Source of the DNA: Aegilops tauschii subsp. strangulata
Lineage: Eukaryota > Streptophyta > Magnoliopsida > Poales > Poaceae
Reading direction: 5' to 3'
NCBI RefSeq assembly: GCF_002575655.3
Contig: NC_053037.3
Span: 572,734,880 to 572,798,879, forward strand
Length of the DNA stretch: 64,000 nt
Position 1 is the stretch's first letter. The number at the start of each line of letters is the position of its first letter. This document shows positions 1-15,200 of this stretch, piece after piece. The notes below the pieces were generated by a model. That model did not search any database, was not told the DNA's origin, and saw only the letters and a program-made list of their open reading frames with translations. Position numbers and translations under genes: made by a program.

Positions 1-239
1 ACTTCGTGTACAAAACGGACAATCTCTTGCAAAGTATCAGGATTTCATACGGAAACTCGTCTGTTGCAAAGGGATTTCATATTTTAAAACTTATTTGAAC
101 TCCTGACTTTTTGTGTGTTCAAAATGCACCTTTCAAAGCCACATCATCATTTGTCAATCCTTTCTGACTTCATTTGTTATTTTTCATGCATTACTAATCA
201 TTTTGAGCTATAAGACCCTAAAATTGAAAAGCATTTCAA

Positions 240-3200
240 ATGAACTCCGAAAAGGTTGAAAGTTGGCATGGTATCATCATTTCATCCACATAGCATGTGC
301 AAGAAAGTTGAGAGGGTTACGGCAAAAACTGGATGCACTTCGTGTACAAAACGGACAATCTCTTGCAAAGTATCAAGATTTCATACGGAAACTCGTCTGT
401 TACAAAGGGATTTCATTTTTTAAACTTATTTGAACTCCTAACTTTTTGTGTGTTCAAAATGCACCATCCAAAGCCACATCATCATTTTTCAATCCTTTCT
501 GACTTCATTTGTTATTTTTCATGCATTTACTAATTATTTTGAGCTATAAGACCGTAAAATTGAAAAGCATTTCAAATGAACTCTGAAGAGGTTGGAAGTT
601 GGCATGGTATCATCATTTCATCCACATAGCATGTGCCAGAAAGTTGAGAGGGTTACGGCAAAAACTGGATGCACTTCGTGTACATAACGGACAATCTCTT
701 TCAAAGTATCAGGATTTCATACGGAAACTCGTCTGTTACAAAGGGATTTCATTTTTGAAAACTTATTTGAACTCCTGACTTTTTGCGTGTTCAAAACGCA
801 CCATTTAAAGCCACATCATCACTTTTCAATCCTTTCTGACTTAATTTGTTCATTTTCATGCATTTACAAATTATTTTGAGCTATAAGACCCTAAAATTGA
901 AAAGCATTTCAAATGAACTCTGAAAAGGTTGGAAGTTGGCATGGAATCATCATTTCATCCACATAGCATGTGCAAGAGAGTTGAGAGGGTTACGGCAAAA
1001 ACTGGATGCACTTCGTGTACAAAACGTACAATCTCTTTCAAAGTATCGGTATTTCATACGGAAACTCGTCTGTTACAAAGGGATTTCATTTTTTAAAACT
1101 TATTTGAACTCCTGACTTTTTGTGTGTTCAAAATGCACCATTCAAAGCCACATCATCATTTTTCAATCCTTTCTGACTTCATTTGTTATTTTTCATGCAT
1201 TTACTAATCATTTTGAGCTATAAGACCCTAAAATTGAAAAGCATTTCAAATGAACTCCGAAAAGGTTGAAAGTTGGCATGGTATCATCATTTCATCCACA
1301 TAGCATGTGCAAGAAAGTTGAGAGGGTTACGCAAAAACTGGATGCACCTCGTGTACAAAACGGACAATCTCTTGCAAAGTATCAAGATTTCATACGGAAA
1401 CTTGTCTGTTACAAAGGGATTTCATTTTTTAAAACTTATTTGAACTCCTGACTTTTTGTGTGTTCAAAATGCACCATTCAAAGCCACATCATCATTTTTC
1501 AATCCTTTCTGACTTCATTTGTTATTTTTCATGCATTTACTAATCATTTTGAGCTATAAGACCCTAAAATTGAAAAGCATTTCAAATGAACTCCGAAAAG
1601 GTTGAAAGTTGGCATGGTATCATCATTTCATCCACATAGCACGTGCAAGAAAGTTGAGAGGGTTACGCAAAAACTGGATGCACCTCGTGTACAAAACGGA
1701 CAATCTCTTGCAAAGTATCAAGATTTCATACGGAAACTCGTCTGTTACAAAGGGATTTCATTTTTTTATACTTATTTGAACTCCTAACTTTTTGTGTGTT
1801 CAAAATGCACCATCCAAAGCCACATCATCATTTTTCAATCCTTTCTGACTTCATTTGTTATTTTTCATGCATTTACTAATTATTTTGAGCTATAAGACCG
1901 TAAAATTGGAAAGCATTTCAAATGAACTCTGAAAAGGTTGGAAGTTGGCATGGAATCATCATTTCATCCACATAGCATGTGCAAGAAAGTTGAGAGGGTT
2001 ACGGCAAAAACTGGATGCACTTCGTGTACAAAACGGACAATCTCTTTCAAAGTATCAGGATTTCATACGGAAACTCGTCTGTTGCAAAGGGATTTCATAT
2101 TTTAAAACTTATTTGAACTCCTGACTTTTTGTTTGTTCAAAGTGCACCATTCAAAGCCACATCATCATTTGTCAGGCCTTTCTGACTTCATTTGTTATTT
2201 TTCATGCATTTACTAATCATTTTGAGCTATAAGACCCTAAAATTGAAAAGCATTTCAAATGAACTCTGAAAAGGTTGGAAGTTGGCATGGTACCATCATT
2301 TCATCCACATAGCATGTGCAAGAAAGTTGAGAGGGTTACGGCAAAAACTGGATGCACTTCGTGTACAAAACGGACAATCTCTTTCAAAGTATGAGGATTT
2401 CATAGGGAAACTCGTCTGTTACAAAGGGATTTCATTTTTTAAAACTTATTTGAACTCTTGAATTTTTGTGTGTTCAAAATGCACCATTCAAAGCCACATC
2501 ATCATTTTTCAATCCTTTCTGACTTCATTTGTTATTTTTCATGCATTTACTCATTATTTTGAGCTATAAGACCCTAAAATTGAAAAGCATTTCAAATGAA
2601 CTCTGAAAAGGTTGAAAGTTTGCATGGCATCATAATTTCATCCACATAGCATATGCAAGAGAGTTGAGAGGGTTACGGCAAAAGCTGGATGCACTTCGTG
2701 TACAAAACGGACAATCTCTTTCAAAGTATCAGGACTTCATACGGAAACTCGTCTGTTACAAAGGGATTTCATTTTTTTAAACTTATTTGAACTCCTGACT
2801 TTTTGTGTGTTCAAAATGCACCATTCAAAGCCACATCATCATTTTTCAATCCTTTCTGACTTCATTTGTTATTTTTCATGCATTTACTAATTATTTTGAG
2901 CTATAAGACCCTAAAATTGAAAAGCATTTCAAATGAACTCTGAAAAGGTTGGAAGTTGGCATGGAATCATCATTTCATCCACATAGCATGTGCAAGAAAG
3001 TTGAGAGGGTTACGGCAAAAACTGGATGCACTTCGTGTACAAAACGGACAATCTCTTGCAAAGTATCAAGATTTCATACGGAAACTCGTCTGTTACAAAG
3101 GGATTTCATTTTTTAAACTTATTTGAACTCCTAACTTTTTGTGTGTTCAAAATGCACCATCCAAAGCCACATCATCATTTTTCAATCCTTTCTGACTTCA

Positions 3201-6200
3201 TTTGTTATTTTTCATGCATTTACTAATTATTTTGAGCTATAAGACCGTAAAATTGAAAAGCATTTCAAATGAACTCTGAAGAGGTTGGAAGTTGGCATGG
3301 TATCATCATTTCATCCACATAGCATGTGCCAGAAAGTTGAGAGGGTTACGGCAAAAACTGGATGCACTTCGTGTACATAACGGACAATCTCTTTCAAAGT
3401 ATCGGGATTTCATACGGAAACTCGTCTGTTACAAAGGGATTTCATTTTTGAAAACTTATTTGAACTCCTGACTTTTTGCGTGTTCAAAACGCACCATTTA
3501 AAGCCACATCATCATTTTTCAATCCTTTCTGACTTAATTTGTTCATTTTCATGCATTTACTAATTATTTTGAGCTATAAGACCCTAAAATTGAAAAGCAT
3601 TTCAAATGAACTCTGAAAAGGTTGGAAGTTGGCATGGAATCATCATTTCATCCACATAGCATGTGCAAGAGAGTTGAGAGGGTTACGGCAAAAACTGGAT
3701 GCACTTCGTGTACAAAACGTACAATCTCTTTCAAAGTATCAGTATTTCATACGGAAACTCGTCTGTTACAAAGGGATTTCATTTTTTAAAACTTATTTGA
3801 ACTCCTGACTTTTTGTGTGTTCAAAATGCACCATTCAAAGCCACATCATCATTTTTCAATCCTTTCTGACTTCATTTGTTATTTTTCATGCATTTACTAA
3901 TCATTTTGAGCTATAAGACCCTAAAATTGAAAAGCATTTCAAATGAACTCCGAAAAGGTTGAAGTTGGCATGGTATCATCATTTCATCCACATAGCATGT
4001 GCAAGAAAGTTGAGAAGGTTACGCAAAAACTGGATGCACCTCGTGTACCAAAACGGACAATCTCTTGCAAAGTATCAAGATTTCATACGGAAACTTGTCT
4101 GTTACAAAGGGATTTCATTTTTTTATACTTATTTGAACTCCTAACTTTTTGTGTGTTCAAAATGCACCATCCAAAGCCACATCATCATTTTTCAATCCTT
4201 TCTGACTTCATTTGTTATTTTTCATGCATTTACTAATTATTTTGAGCTATAAGACCGTAAAATTGGAAAGCATTTCAAATGAACTCTGAAAAGGTTGGAA
4301 GTTGGCATGGAATCATCATTTCATCCCAATAGCATGTGCAAGAAAGTTGAGAGGGTTACAGCAAAAACTGGATGCACTTCGTGTACAAAACGGACAATCT
4401 CTTTCAAAGTATCAGGATTTCATACGGAAACTCGTCTGTTGCAAAGGGATTTCATATTTTAAAACTTATTTGAACTCCTGACTTTTTGTTTGTTCAAAGT
4501 GCACCATTCAAAGCCACATCATCATTTGTCAGGCCTTTCTGACTTCATTTGTTATTTTTCATGCATTTACTAATCATTTTGAGCTATAAGACCCTAAAAT
4601 TGAAAAGCATTTCAAATGAACTCTGAAAAGGTTGGAAGTTGGCATGGTACCATCATTTCATCCACATAGCATGTGCAAGAAAGTTGAGAGGGTTACGGCA
4701 AAAACTGGATGCACTTCGTGTACAAAACGGACAATCTCTTTCAAAGTATGAGGATTTCATACGGAAACTCGTCTGTTACAAAGGGATTTCATTTTTTAAA
4801 CTTATTTGAACTCCTAACTTTTTGTGTGTTCAAAATGCACCATCCAAAGCCACATCATCATTTTTCAATCCTTTCTGACTTCATTTGTTATTTTTCATGC
4901 ATTTACTAATTATTTTGAGCTATAAGACCGTAAAATTGAAAAGCATTTCAAATGAACTCTGAAGAGGTTGGAAGTTGGCATGGTATCATCATTTCATCCA
5001 CATAGCATGTGCCAGAAAGTTGAGAGGGTTACGGCAAAAACTGGATGCACTTCGTGTACATAACGGACAATCTCTTTCAAAGTATCGGGATTTCATACGG
5101 AAACTCGTCTGTTACAAAGGGATTTCATTTTTGAAAACTTATTTGAACTCCTGACTTTTTGCGTGTTCAAAACGCACCATTTAAAGCCACATCATCATTT
5201 TTCAATCCTTTCTGACTTAATTTGTTCATTTTCATGCATTTACTAATTATTTTGAGCTATAAGACCCTAAAATTGAAAAGCATTTCAAATGAACTCTGAA
5301 AAGGTTGGAAGTTGGCATGGAATCATCATTTCATCCACATAGCATGTGCAAGAGAGTTGAGAGGGTTACGGCAAAAACTGGATGCACTTCGTGTACAAAA
5401 CGTACAATCTCTTTCAAAGTATCAGTATTTCATACGGAAACTCGTCTGTTACAAAGGGATTTCATTTTTTAAAACTTATTTGAACTCCTGACTTTTTGTG
5501 TGTTCAAAATGCACCATTCAAAGCCACATCATCATTTTTCAATCCTTTCTGACTTCATTTGTTATTTTTCATGCATTTACTAATCATTTTGAGCTATAAG
5601 ACCCTAAAATTGAAAAGCATTTCAAATGAACTCCGAAAAGGTTGAAAGTTGGCATGGTATCATCATTTCATCCACATAGCATGTGCAAGAAAGTTGAGAG
5701 GGTTACGCAAAAACTGGATGCACCTCGTGTACAAAACGGACAATCTCTTGCAAAGTATCAAGATTTCATACGGAAACTCGTCTGTTACAAAGGGATTTCA
5801 TTTTTTTATACTTATTTGAACTCCTAACTTTTTGTGTGTTCAAAATGCACCATCCAAAGCCACATCATCATTTTTCAATCCTTTCTGACTTCATTTGTTA
5901 TTTTTCATGCATTTACTAATTATTTTGAGCTATAAGACCGTAAAATTGGAAAGCATTTCAAATGAACTCTGAAAAGGTTGGAAGTTGGCATGGAATCATC
6001 ATTTCATCCACATAGCATGTGCAAGAAAGTTGAGAGGGTTACGGCAAAAACTGGATGCACTTCGTGTACAAAACGGACAATCTCTTTCAAAGTATCAGGA
6101 TTTCATACGGAAACTCGTCTGTTGCAAAGGGATTTCATATTTTAAAACTTATTTGAACTCCTGACTTTTTGTTTGTTCAAAGTGCACCATTCAAAGCCAC

Positions 6201-9200
6201 ATCATCATTTGTCAGGCCTTTCTGACTTCATTTGTTATTTTTCATGCATTTACTAATCATTTTGAGCTATAAGACACTAAAATTGAAAAGCATTTCAAAT
6301 GAACTCTGAAAAGGTTGGAAGTTGGCATGGTACCATCATTTCATCCACATAGCATGTGCAAGAAAGTTGAGAGGGTTACGGCAAAAACTGGATGCACTTC
6401 GTGTACAAAACGGACAATCTCTTTCAAAGTATGAGGACTTCATACGGAAACTCGTCTGTTACAAAGGGATTTCATTTTTTTAAACTTATTTGAACTCCTG
6501 ACTTTTTGTGTGTTCAAAATGCACCATTCAAAGCCACATCATCATTTTTCAATCCTTTCTGACTTCATTTGTTATTTTTCATGCATTTACTAATTATTTT
6601 GAGCTATAAGACCCTAAAATTGAAAAGCATTTCAAATGAACTCTGAAAAGGTTGGAAGTTGGCATGGAATCATCATTTCATCCACATAGCATGTGCAAGA
6701 AAGTTGAGAGGGTTACGGCAAAAACTGGATGCACTTCGTGTACAAAACGGACAATCTCTTGCAAAGTATCAAGATTTCATACGGAAACTCGTCTGTTACA
6801 AAGGGATTTCATTTTTAAACTTATTTGAACTCCTAACTTTTTGTGTGTTCAAAATGCACCATCCAAAGCCACATCATCATTTTTCAATCCTTTCTGACTT
6901 CATTTGTTATTTTTCATGCATTTACTAATTATTTTGAGCTATAAGACCGTAAAATTGAAAAGCATTTCAAATGAACTCTGAAGAGGTTGGAAGTTGGCAT
7001 GGTATCATCATTTCATCCACATAGCATGTGCCAGAAAGTTGAGAGGGTTACGGCAAAAACTGGATGCACTTCGTGTACATAACGGACAATCTCTTTCAAA
7101 GTATCAGGATTTCATACGGAAACTCGTCTGTTACAAAGGGATTTCATTTTTGAAAACTTATTTGAACTCCTGACTTTTTGCGTGTTCAAAACGCACCATT
7201 TAAAGCCACATCATCACTTTTCAATCCTTTCTGACTTAATTTGTTCATTTTCATGCATTTACTAATTATTTTGAGCTATAAGACCCTAAAATTGAAAAGC
7301 ATTTCAAATGAACTCTGAAAAGGTTGGAAGTTGGCATGGAATCATCATTTCATCCACATAGCATGTGCAAGAGAGTTGAGAGGGTTACGGCAAAAACTGG
7401 ATGCACTTCGTGTACAAAACGTACAATCTCTTTCAAAGTATCAGTATTTCATACGGAAACTCGTCTGTTACAAAGGGATTTCATTTTTTAAAACTTATTT
7501 GAACTCCTGACTTTTTGTGTGTTCAAAATGCACCATTCAAAGCCACATCATCATTTTTCAATCCTTTCTGACTTCATTTGTTATTTTTCATGCATTTACT
7601 AATCATTTTGAGCTATAAGACCCTAAAATTGAAAAGCATTTCAAATGAACTCCGAAAAGGTTGAAAGTTGGCATGGTATCATCATTTCATCCACATAGCA
7701 TGTGCAAGAAAGTTGAGAGGGTTACGCAAAAACTGGATGCACCTCGTGTACAAAACGGACAATCTCTTGCAAAGTATCAAGATTTCATACGGAAACTTGT
7801 CTGTTACAAAGGGATTTCATTTTTTAAAACTTATTTGAACTCCTGACTTTTTGTGTGTTCAAAATGCACCATTCAAAGCCACATCATCATTTTTCAATCC
7901 TTTCTGACTTCATTTGTTATTTTTCATGCATTTACTAATCATTTTGAGCTATAAGACCCTAAAATTGAAAAGCATTTCAAATGAACTCCGAAAAGGTTGA
8001 AAGTTGGCATGGTATCATCATTTCATCCACATAGCACGTGCAAGAAAGTTGAGAGGGTTACGCAAAAACTGGATGCACCTCGTGTACAAAACGGACAATC
8101 TCTTGCAAAGTATCAAGATTTCATACGGAAACTCGTCTGTTACAAAGGGATTTCATTTTTTTATACTTATTTGAACTCCTAACTTTTTGTGTGTTCAAAA
8201 TGCACCATCCAAAGCCACATCATCATTTTTCAATCCTTTCTGACTTCATTTGTTATTTTTCATGCATATACTAATTATTTTGAGCTATAAGACCGTAAAA
8301 TTGGAAAGCATTTCAAATGAACTCTGAAAAGGTTGGAAGTTGGCATGGAATCATCATCTCATCCACATAGCATGTGCAAGAAAGTTGAGAGGGTTACGGC
8401 AAAAACTGGATGCACTTCGTGTACAAAACGGACAATCTCTTTCAAAGTATCAGGATTTCATACGGAAACTCGTCTGTTGCAAAGGGATTTCATATTTTAA
8501 AACTTATTTGAACTCCTGACTTTTTGTTTGTTCAAAGTGCACCATTCAAAGCCACATCATCATTTGTCAGGCCTTTCTGACTTCATTTGTTATTTTTCAT
8601 GCATTTACTAATCATTTTGAGCTATAAGACCCTAAAATTGAAAAGCATTTCAAATGAACTCTGAAAAGGTTGGAAGTTGGCATGGTACCATCATTTCATC
8701 CACATAGCATGTGCAAGAAAGTTGAGAGGGTGACGGCAAAAACTGGATGCACTTCGTGTACAAAACGGACAATCTCTTTCAAAGTATGAGGATTTCATAC
8801 GGAAACTCGTCTGTTACAAAGGGATTTCATTTTTTAAAACTTATTTGAACTCTTGACTTTTTGTGTGTTCAAAATGCACCATTCAAAGCCACATCATCAT
8901 TTTTCAATCCTTTCTGACTTCATTTGTTATTTTTCATGCATTTACTCATTATTTTGAGCTATAAGACCCTAAAATTGAAAAGCATTTCAAATGAACTCTG
9001 AAAAGGTTGAAAGTTTGCATGGCATCATAATTTCATCCACATAGCATATGCAAGAGAGTTGAGAGGGTTACGGCAAAAGCTGGATGCACTTCGTGTACAA
9101 AACGGACAATCTCTTTCAAAGTATCAGGACTTCATACGGAAACTCGTCTGTTACAAAGGGATTTCATTTTTTTAAACTTATTTGAACTCCTGACTTTTTG

Positions 9201-12200
9201 TGTGTTCAAAATGCACGATTCAAAGCCACATCATCATTTTTCAATCCTTTCTGACTTCATTTGTTATTTTTCATGCATTTACTAATTATTTTGAGCTATA
9301 AGACCCTAAAATTGAAAAGCATTTCAAATGAACTCTGAAAAGGTTGGAAGTTGGCATGGAATCATCATTTCATCCACATAGCATGTGCAAGAAAGTTGAG
9401 AGGGTTACGGCAAAAACTGGATGCACTTCGTGTACAAAACGGACAATCTCTTGCAAAGTATCAAGATTTCATACGGAAACTCGTCTGTTACAAAGGGATT
9501 TCATTTTTTAAACTTATTTGAACTCCTAACTTTTTGTGTGTTCAAAATGCACCATCCAAAGCCACATCATCATTTTTCAATCCTTTCTGACTTCATTTGT
9601 TATTTTTCATGCATTTACTAATTATTTTGAGCTATAAGACCGTAAAATTGAAAAGCATTTCAAATGAACTCTGAAGAGGTTGGAAGTTGGCATGGTATCA
9701 TCATTTCATCCACATAGCATGTGCCAGAAAGTTGAGAGGGTTACGGCAAAAACTGGATGCACTTCGTGTACATAACGGACAATCTCTTTCAAAGTATCGG
9801 GATTTCATACGGAAACTCGTCTGTTACAAAGGGATTTCATTTTTGAAAACTTATTTGACCTCCTGACTTTTTGCGTGTTCAAAACGCACCATTTAAAGCC
9901 ACATCATCATTTTTCAATCCTTTCTGACTTAATTTGTTCATTTTCATGCATTTACTAATTATTTTGAGCTATAAGACCCTAAAATTGAAAAGCATTTCAA
10001 ATGAACTCTGAAAAGGTTGGAAGTTGGCATGGAATCATCATTTCATCCACATAGCATGTGCAAGAGAGTTGAGAGGGTTACGGCAAAAACTGGATGCACT
10101 TCGTGTACAAAACGTACAATCTCTTTCAAAGTATCAGTATTTCATACGGAAACTCGTCTGTTACAAAGGGATTTCATTTTTTAAAACTTATTTGAACTCT
10201 GACTTTTTGTGTGTTCAAAATGCACCATTCAAAGCCACATCATCATTTTTCAATCCTTTCTGACTTCATTTGTTATTTTTCATGCATTTACTAATCATTT
10301 TGAGCTATAAGACCCTAAAATTGAAAAGCATTTCAAATGAACTCCGAAAAGGTTGAAAGTTGGCATGGTATCATCATTTCATCCACATAGCATGTGCAAG
10401 AAAGTTGAGAGGGTTACGCAAAAACTGGATGCACCTCGTGTACAAAACGGACAATCTCTTGCAAAGTATCAAGATTTCATACGGAAACTTGTCTGTTACA
10501 AAGGGATTTCATTTTTTTATACTTATTTGAACTCCTAACTTTTTGTGTGTTCAAAATGCACCATCCAAAGCCACATCATCATTTTTCAATCCTTTCTGAC
10601 TTCATTTGTTATTTTTCATGCATTTACTAATTATTTTGAGCTATAAGACCGTAAAATTGGAAAGCATTTCAAATGAACTCTGAAAAGGTTGGAAGTTGGC
10701 ATGGAATCATCATTTCATCCACATAGCATGTGCAAGAAAGTTGAGAGGGTTACGGAAAAAACTGGATGCACTTCGTGTACAAAACGGACAATCTCTTTCA
10801 AAGTATCAGGATTTCATACGGAAACTCGTCTGTTGCAAAGGGATTTCATATTTTAAAACTTATTTGAACTCCTGACTTTTTGTTTGTTCAAAGTGCACCA
10901 TTCAAAGCCACATCATCATTTGTCAGGCCTTTCTGACTTCATTTGTTATTTTTCATGCATTTACTAATCATTTTGAGCTATAAGACCCTAAAATTGAAAA
11001 GCATTTCAAATGAACTCTGAAAAGGTTGGAAGTTGGCATGGTACCATCATTTCATCCACATAGCATGTGCAAGAAAGTTGAGAGGGTTACGGCAAAAACT
11101 GGATGCACTTCGTGTACAAAACGGACAATCTCTTTCAAAGTATGAGGATTTCATACGGAAACTCGTCTGTTACAAAGGGATTTCATTTTTTAAACTTATT
11201 TGAACTCCTAACTTTTTGTGTGTTCAAAATGCACCATCCAAAGCCACATCATCATTTTTCAATCCTTTCTGACTTCATTTGTTATTTTTCATGCATTTAC
11301 TAATTATTTTGAGCTATAAGACCGTAAAATTGAAAAGCATTTCAAATGAACTCTGAAGAGGTTGGAAGTTGGCATGGTATCATCATTTCATCACATTAGC
11401 ATGTGCCAGAAAGTTGAGAGGGTTACGGCAAAAACTGGATGCACTTCGTGTACATAACGGACAATCTCTTTCAAAGTATCGGGATTTCATACGGAAACTC
11501 GTCTGTTACAAAGGGATTTCATTTTTGAAAACTTATTTGAACTCCTGACTTTTTGCGTGTTCAAAACGCACCATTTAAATCCACATCATCATTTTTCAAT
11601 CCTTTCTGACTTAATTTGTTCATTTTCATGCATTTACTAATTATTTTGAGCTATAAGACCCTAAAATTGAAAAGCATTTCAAATGAACTCTGAAAAGGTT
11701 GGAAGTTGGCATGGAATCATCATTTCATCCACATAGCATGTGCAAGAGAGTTGAGAGGGTTACGGCAAAAACTGGATGCACTTCGTGTACAAAACGTACA
11801 ATCTCTTTCAAAGTATCAGTATTTCATACGGAAACTCGTCTGTTACAAAGGGATTTCAATTGTTAAAACTTATTTGAACTCCTGACTTTTTGTGTGTTCA
11901 AAATGCACCATTCAAAGCCACATCATCATTTTTCAATCCTTTCTGACTTCATTTGTTATTTTTCATGCATTTACTAATCATTTTGAGCTATAAGACCCTA
12001 AAATTGAAAAGCATTTCAAATGAACTCCGAAAAGGTTGAAAGTTGGCATGGTATCATCATTTCATCCACATAGCATGTGCAAGAAAGTTGAGAGGGTTAC
12101 GCAAAAACTGGATGCACCTCGTGTACAAAACGGACAATCTCTTGCAAAGTATCAAGATTTCATACGGAAACTCGTCTGTTACAAAGGGATTTCATTTTTT

Positions 12201-15200
12201 TATACTTATTTGAACTCCTAACTTTTTGTGTGTTCAAAATGCACCATCCAAAGCCACATCATCATTTTTCAATCCTTTCTGACTTCATTTGTTATTTTTC
12301 ATGCATTTACTAATTATTTTGAGCTATAAGACCGTAAAATTGGAAAGCATTTCAAATGAACTCTGAAAAGGTTGGAAGTTGGCATGGAATCATCATTTCA
12401 TCCACATAGCATGTGCAAGAAAGTTGAGAGGGTTACGGAAAAAACTGGATGCACTTCGTGTACAAAACGGACAATCTCTTTCAAAGTATCAGGATTTCAT
12501 ACGGAAACTCGTCTGTTGCAAAGGGATTTCATATTTTAAAACTTATTTGATCTCCTGACTTTTTGTTTTGTTCAAAGTGCACCATTCAAAGCCACATCAT
12601 CATTTGTCAGGCCTTTCTGACTTCATTTGTTATTTTTCATGCATTTACTAATCATTTTGAGCTATAAGACCCTAAAATTGAAAAGCATTTCAAATGAACT
12701 CTGAAAAGGTTGGAAGTTGGCATGGTACCATCATTTCATCCACATAGCATGTGCAAGAAAGTTGAGAGGGTTACGGCAAAAACTGGATGCACTTCGTGTA
12801 CAAAACGGACAATCTCTTTCAAAGTATGAGGATTTCATACGGAAACTCGTCTGTTACAAAGGGATTTCATTTTTAAAACTTATTTGAACTCTTGACTTTT
12901 TGTGTGTTCAAAATGCACCATTCAAAGCCACATCATCATTTTTCAATCCTTTCTGACTTCATTTGTTATTTTTCATGCATTTACTCATTATTTTGAGCTA
13001 TAAGACCCTAAAATTGAAAAGCATTTCAAATGAACTCTGAAAAGGTTGAAAGTTTGCATGGCATCATAATTTCATCCACATAGCATATGCAAGAGAGTTG
13101 AGAGGGTTACGGCAATAGCTGGATGCACTTCGTGTACAAAACGGACAATCTCTTTCAAAGTATCAGGACTTCATACGGAAACTCGTCTGTTACAAAGGGA
13201 TTTCATTTTTTAAACTTATTTGAACTCCTGACTTTTTGTGTGTTCAAAATGCACCATTCAAAGCCACATCATCATTTTTCAATCCTTTCTGACTTCATTT
13301 GTTATTTTTCATGCATTTACTAATTATTTTGAGCTATAAGACCCTAAAATTGAAAAGCATTTCAAATGAACTCTGAAAAGGTTGGAAGTTGGCATGGAAT
13401 CATCATTTCATCCACATAGCATGTGCAAGAAAGTTGAGAGGGTTACGGCAAAAACTGGATGCACTTCGTGTACAAAACGGACAATCTCTTGCAAAGTATC
13501 AAGATTTCATACGGAAACTCGTCTGTTACAAAGGGATTTCATTTTTGAAAACTTATTTGACCTCCTGACTTTTTGCGTGTTCAAAACGCACCATTTAAAG
13601 CCACATCATCATTTTTCAATCCTTTCTGACTTAATTTGTTCATTTTCATGCATTTACTAATTATTTTGAGCTATAAGACCCTAAAATTGAAAAGCATTTC
13701 AAATGAACTCTGAAAAGGTTGGAAGTTGGCATGGAATCATCATTTCATCCACATAGCATGTGCAAGAGAGTTGAGAGGGTTACGGCAAAAACTGGATGCA
13801 CTTCGTGTACAAAACGTACAATCTCTTTCAAAGTATCAGTATTTCATACGGAAACTCGTCTGTTACAAAGGGATTTCATTTTTTAAAACTTATTTGAACT
13901 CCTGACTTTTTGTGTGTTCAAAATGCACCATTCAAAGCCACATCATCATTTTTCAATCCTTTTTGACTTCATTTGTTATTTTTCATGCATTTACTAATCA
14001 TTTTGAGCTATAAGACCCTAAAATTGAAAAGCATTTCAAATGAACTCCGAAAAGGTTGAAAGTTGGCATGGTATCATCATTTCATCCACATAGCATGTGC
14101 AAGAAAGTTGAGAGGGTTACGCAAAAACTGGATGCACCTCGTGTACAAAACGGACAATCTCTTGCAAAGTATCAAGATTTCATACGGAAACTTGTCTGTT
14201 ACAAAGGGATTTCATTTTTTTATACTTATTTGAACTCCTAACTTTTTGTGTGTTCAAAATGCACCATCCAAAGCCACATCATCATTTTTCAATCCTTTCT
14301 GACTTCATTTGTTATTTTTCATGCATTTACTAATTATTTTGAGCTATAAGACCGTAAAATTGGAAAGCATTTCAAATGAACTCTGAAAAGGTTGGAAGTT
14401 GGCATGGAATCATCATTTCATCCACATAGCATGTGCAAGAAAGTTGAGAGGGTTACGGCAAAAACTGGATGCACTTCGTGTACAAAACGGACAATCTCTT
14501 TCAAAGTATCAGGATTTCATACGGAAACTCGTCTGTTGCAAAGGGATTTCATATTTTAAAACTTATTTGAACTCCTGACTTTTTGTTTGTTCAAAGTGCA
14601 CCATTCAAAGCCACATCATCATTTGTCAGGCCTTTCTGACTTCATTTGTTATTTTTCATGCATTTACTAATCATTTTGAGCTATAAGACCCTAAAATTGA
14701 AAAGCATTTCAAATGAACTCTGAAAAGGTTGGAAGTTGGCATGGTACCATTATTTCATCCACATAGCATGTGCAAGAAAGTTGAGAGGGTTACGGCAAAA
14801 ACTGGATGCACTTCGTGTACAAAACGGACAATCTCTTTCAAAGTATGAGGATTTCATACGGAAACTCGTCTGTTACAAAGGGATTTCATTTTTTAAACTT
14901 ATTTGAACTCCTAACTTTTTGTGTGTTCAAAATGCACCATCCAAAGCCACATCATCATTTTTCAATCCTTTCTGACTTCATTTGTTATTTTTCATGCATT
15001 TACTAATTATTTTGAGCTATAAGACCGTAAAATTGAAAAGCATTTCAAATGAACTCTGAAGAGGTTGGAAGTTGGCATGGTATCATCATTTCATCCACAT
15101 AGCATGTGCCAGAAAGTTGAGAGGGTTACGGCAAAAACTGGATGCACTTCGTGTACATAACGGACAATCTCTTTCAAAGTATCGGGATTTCATACGGAAA

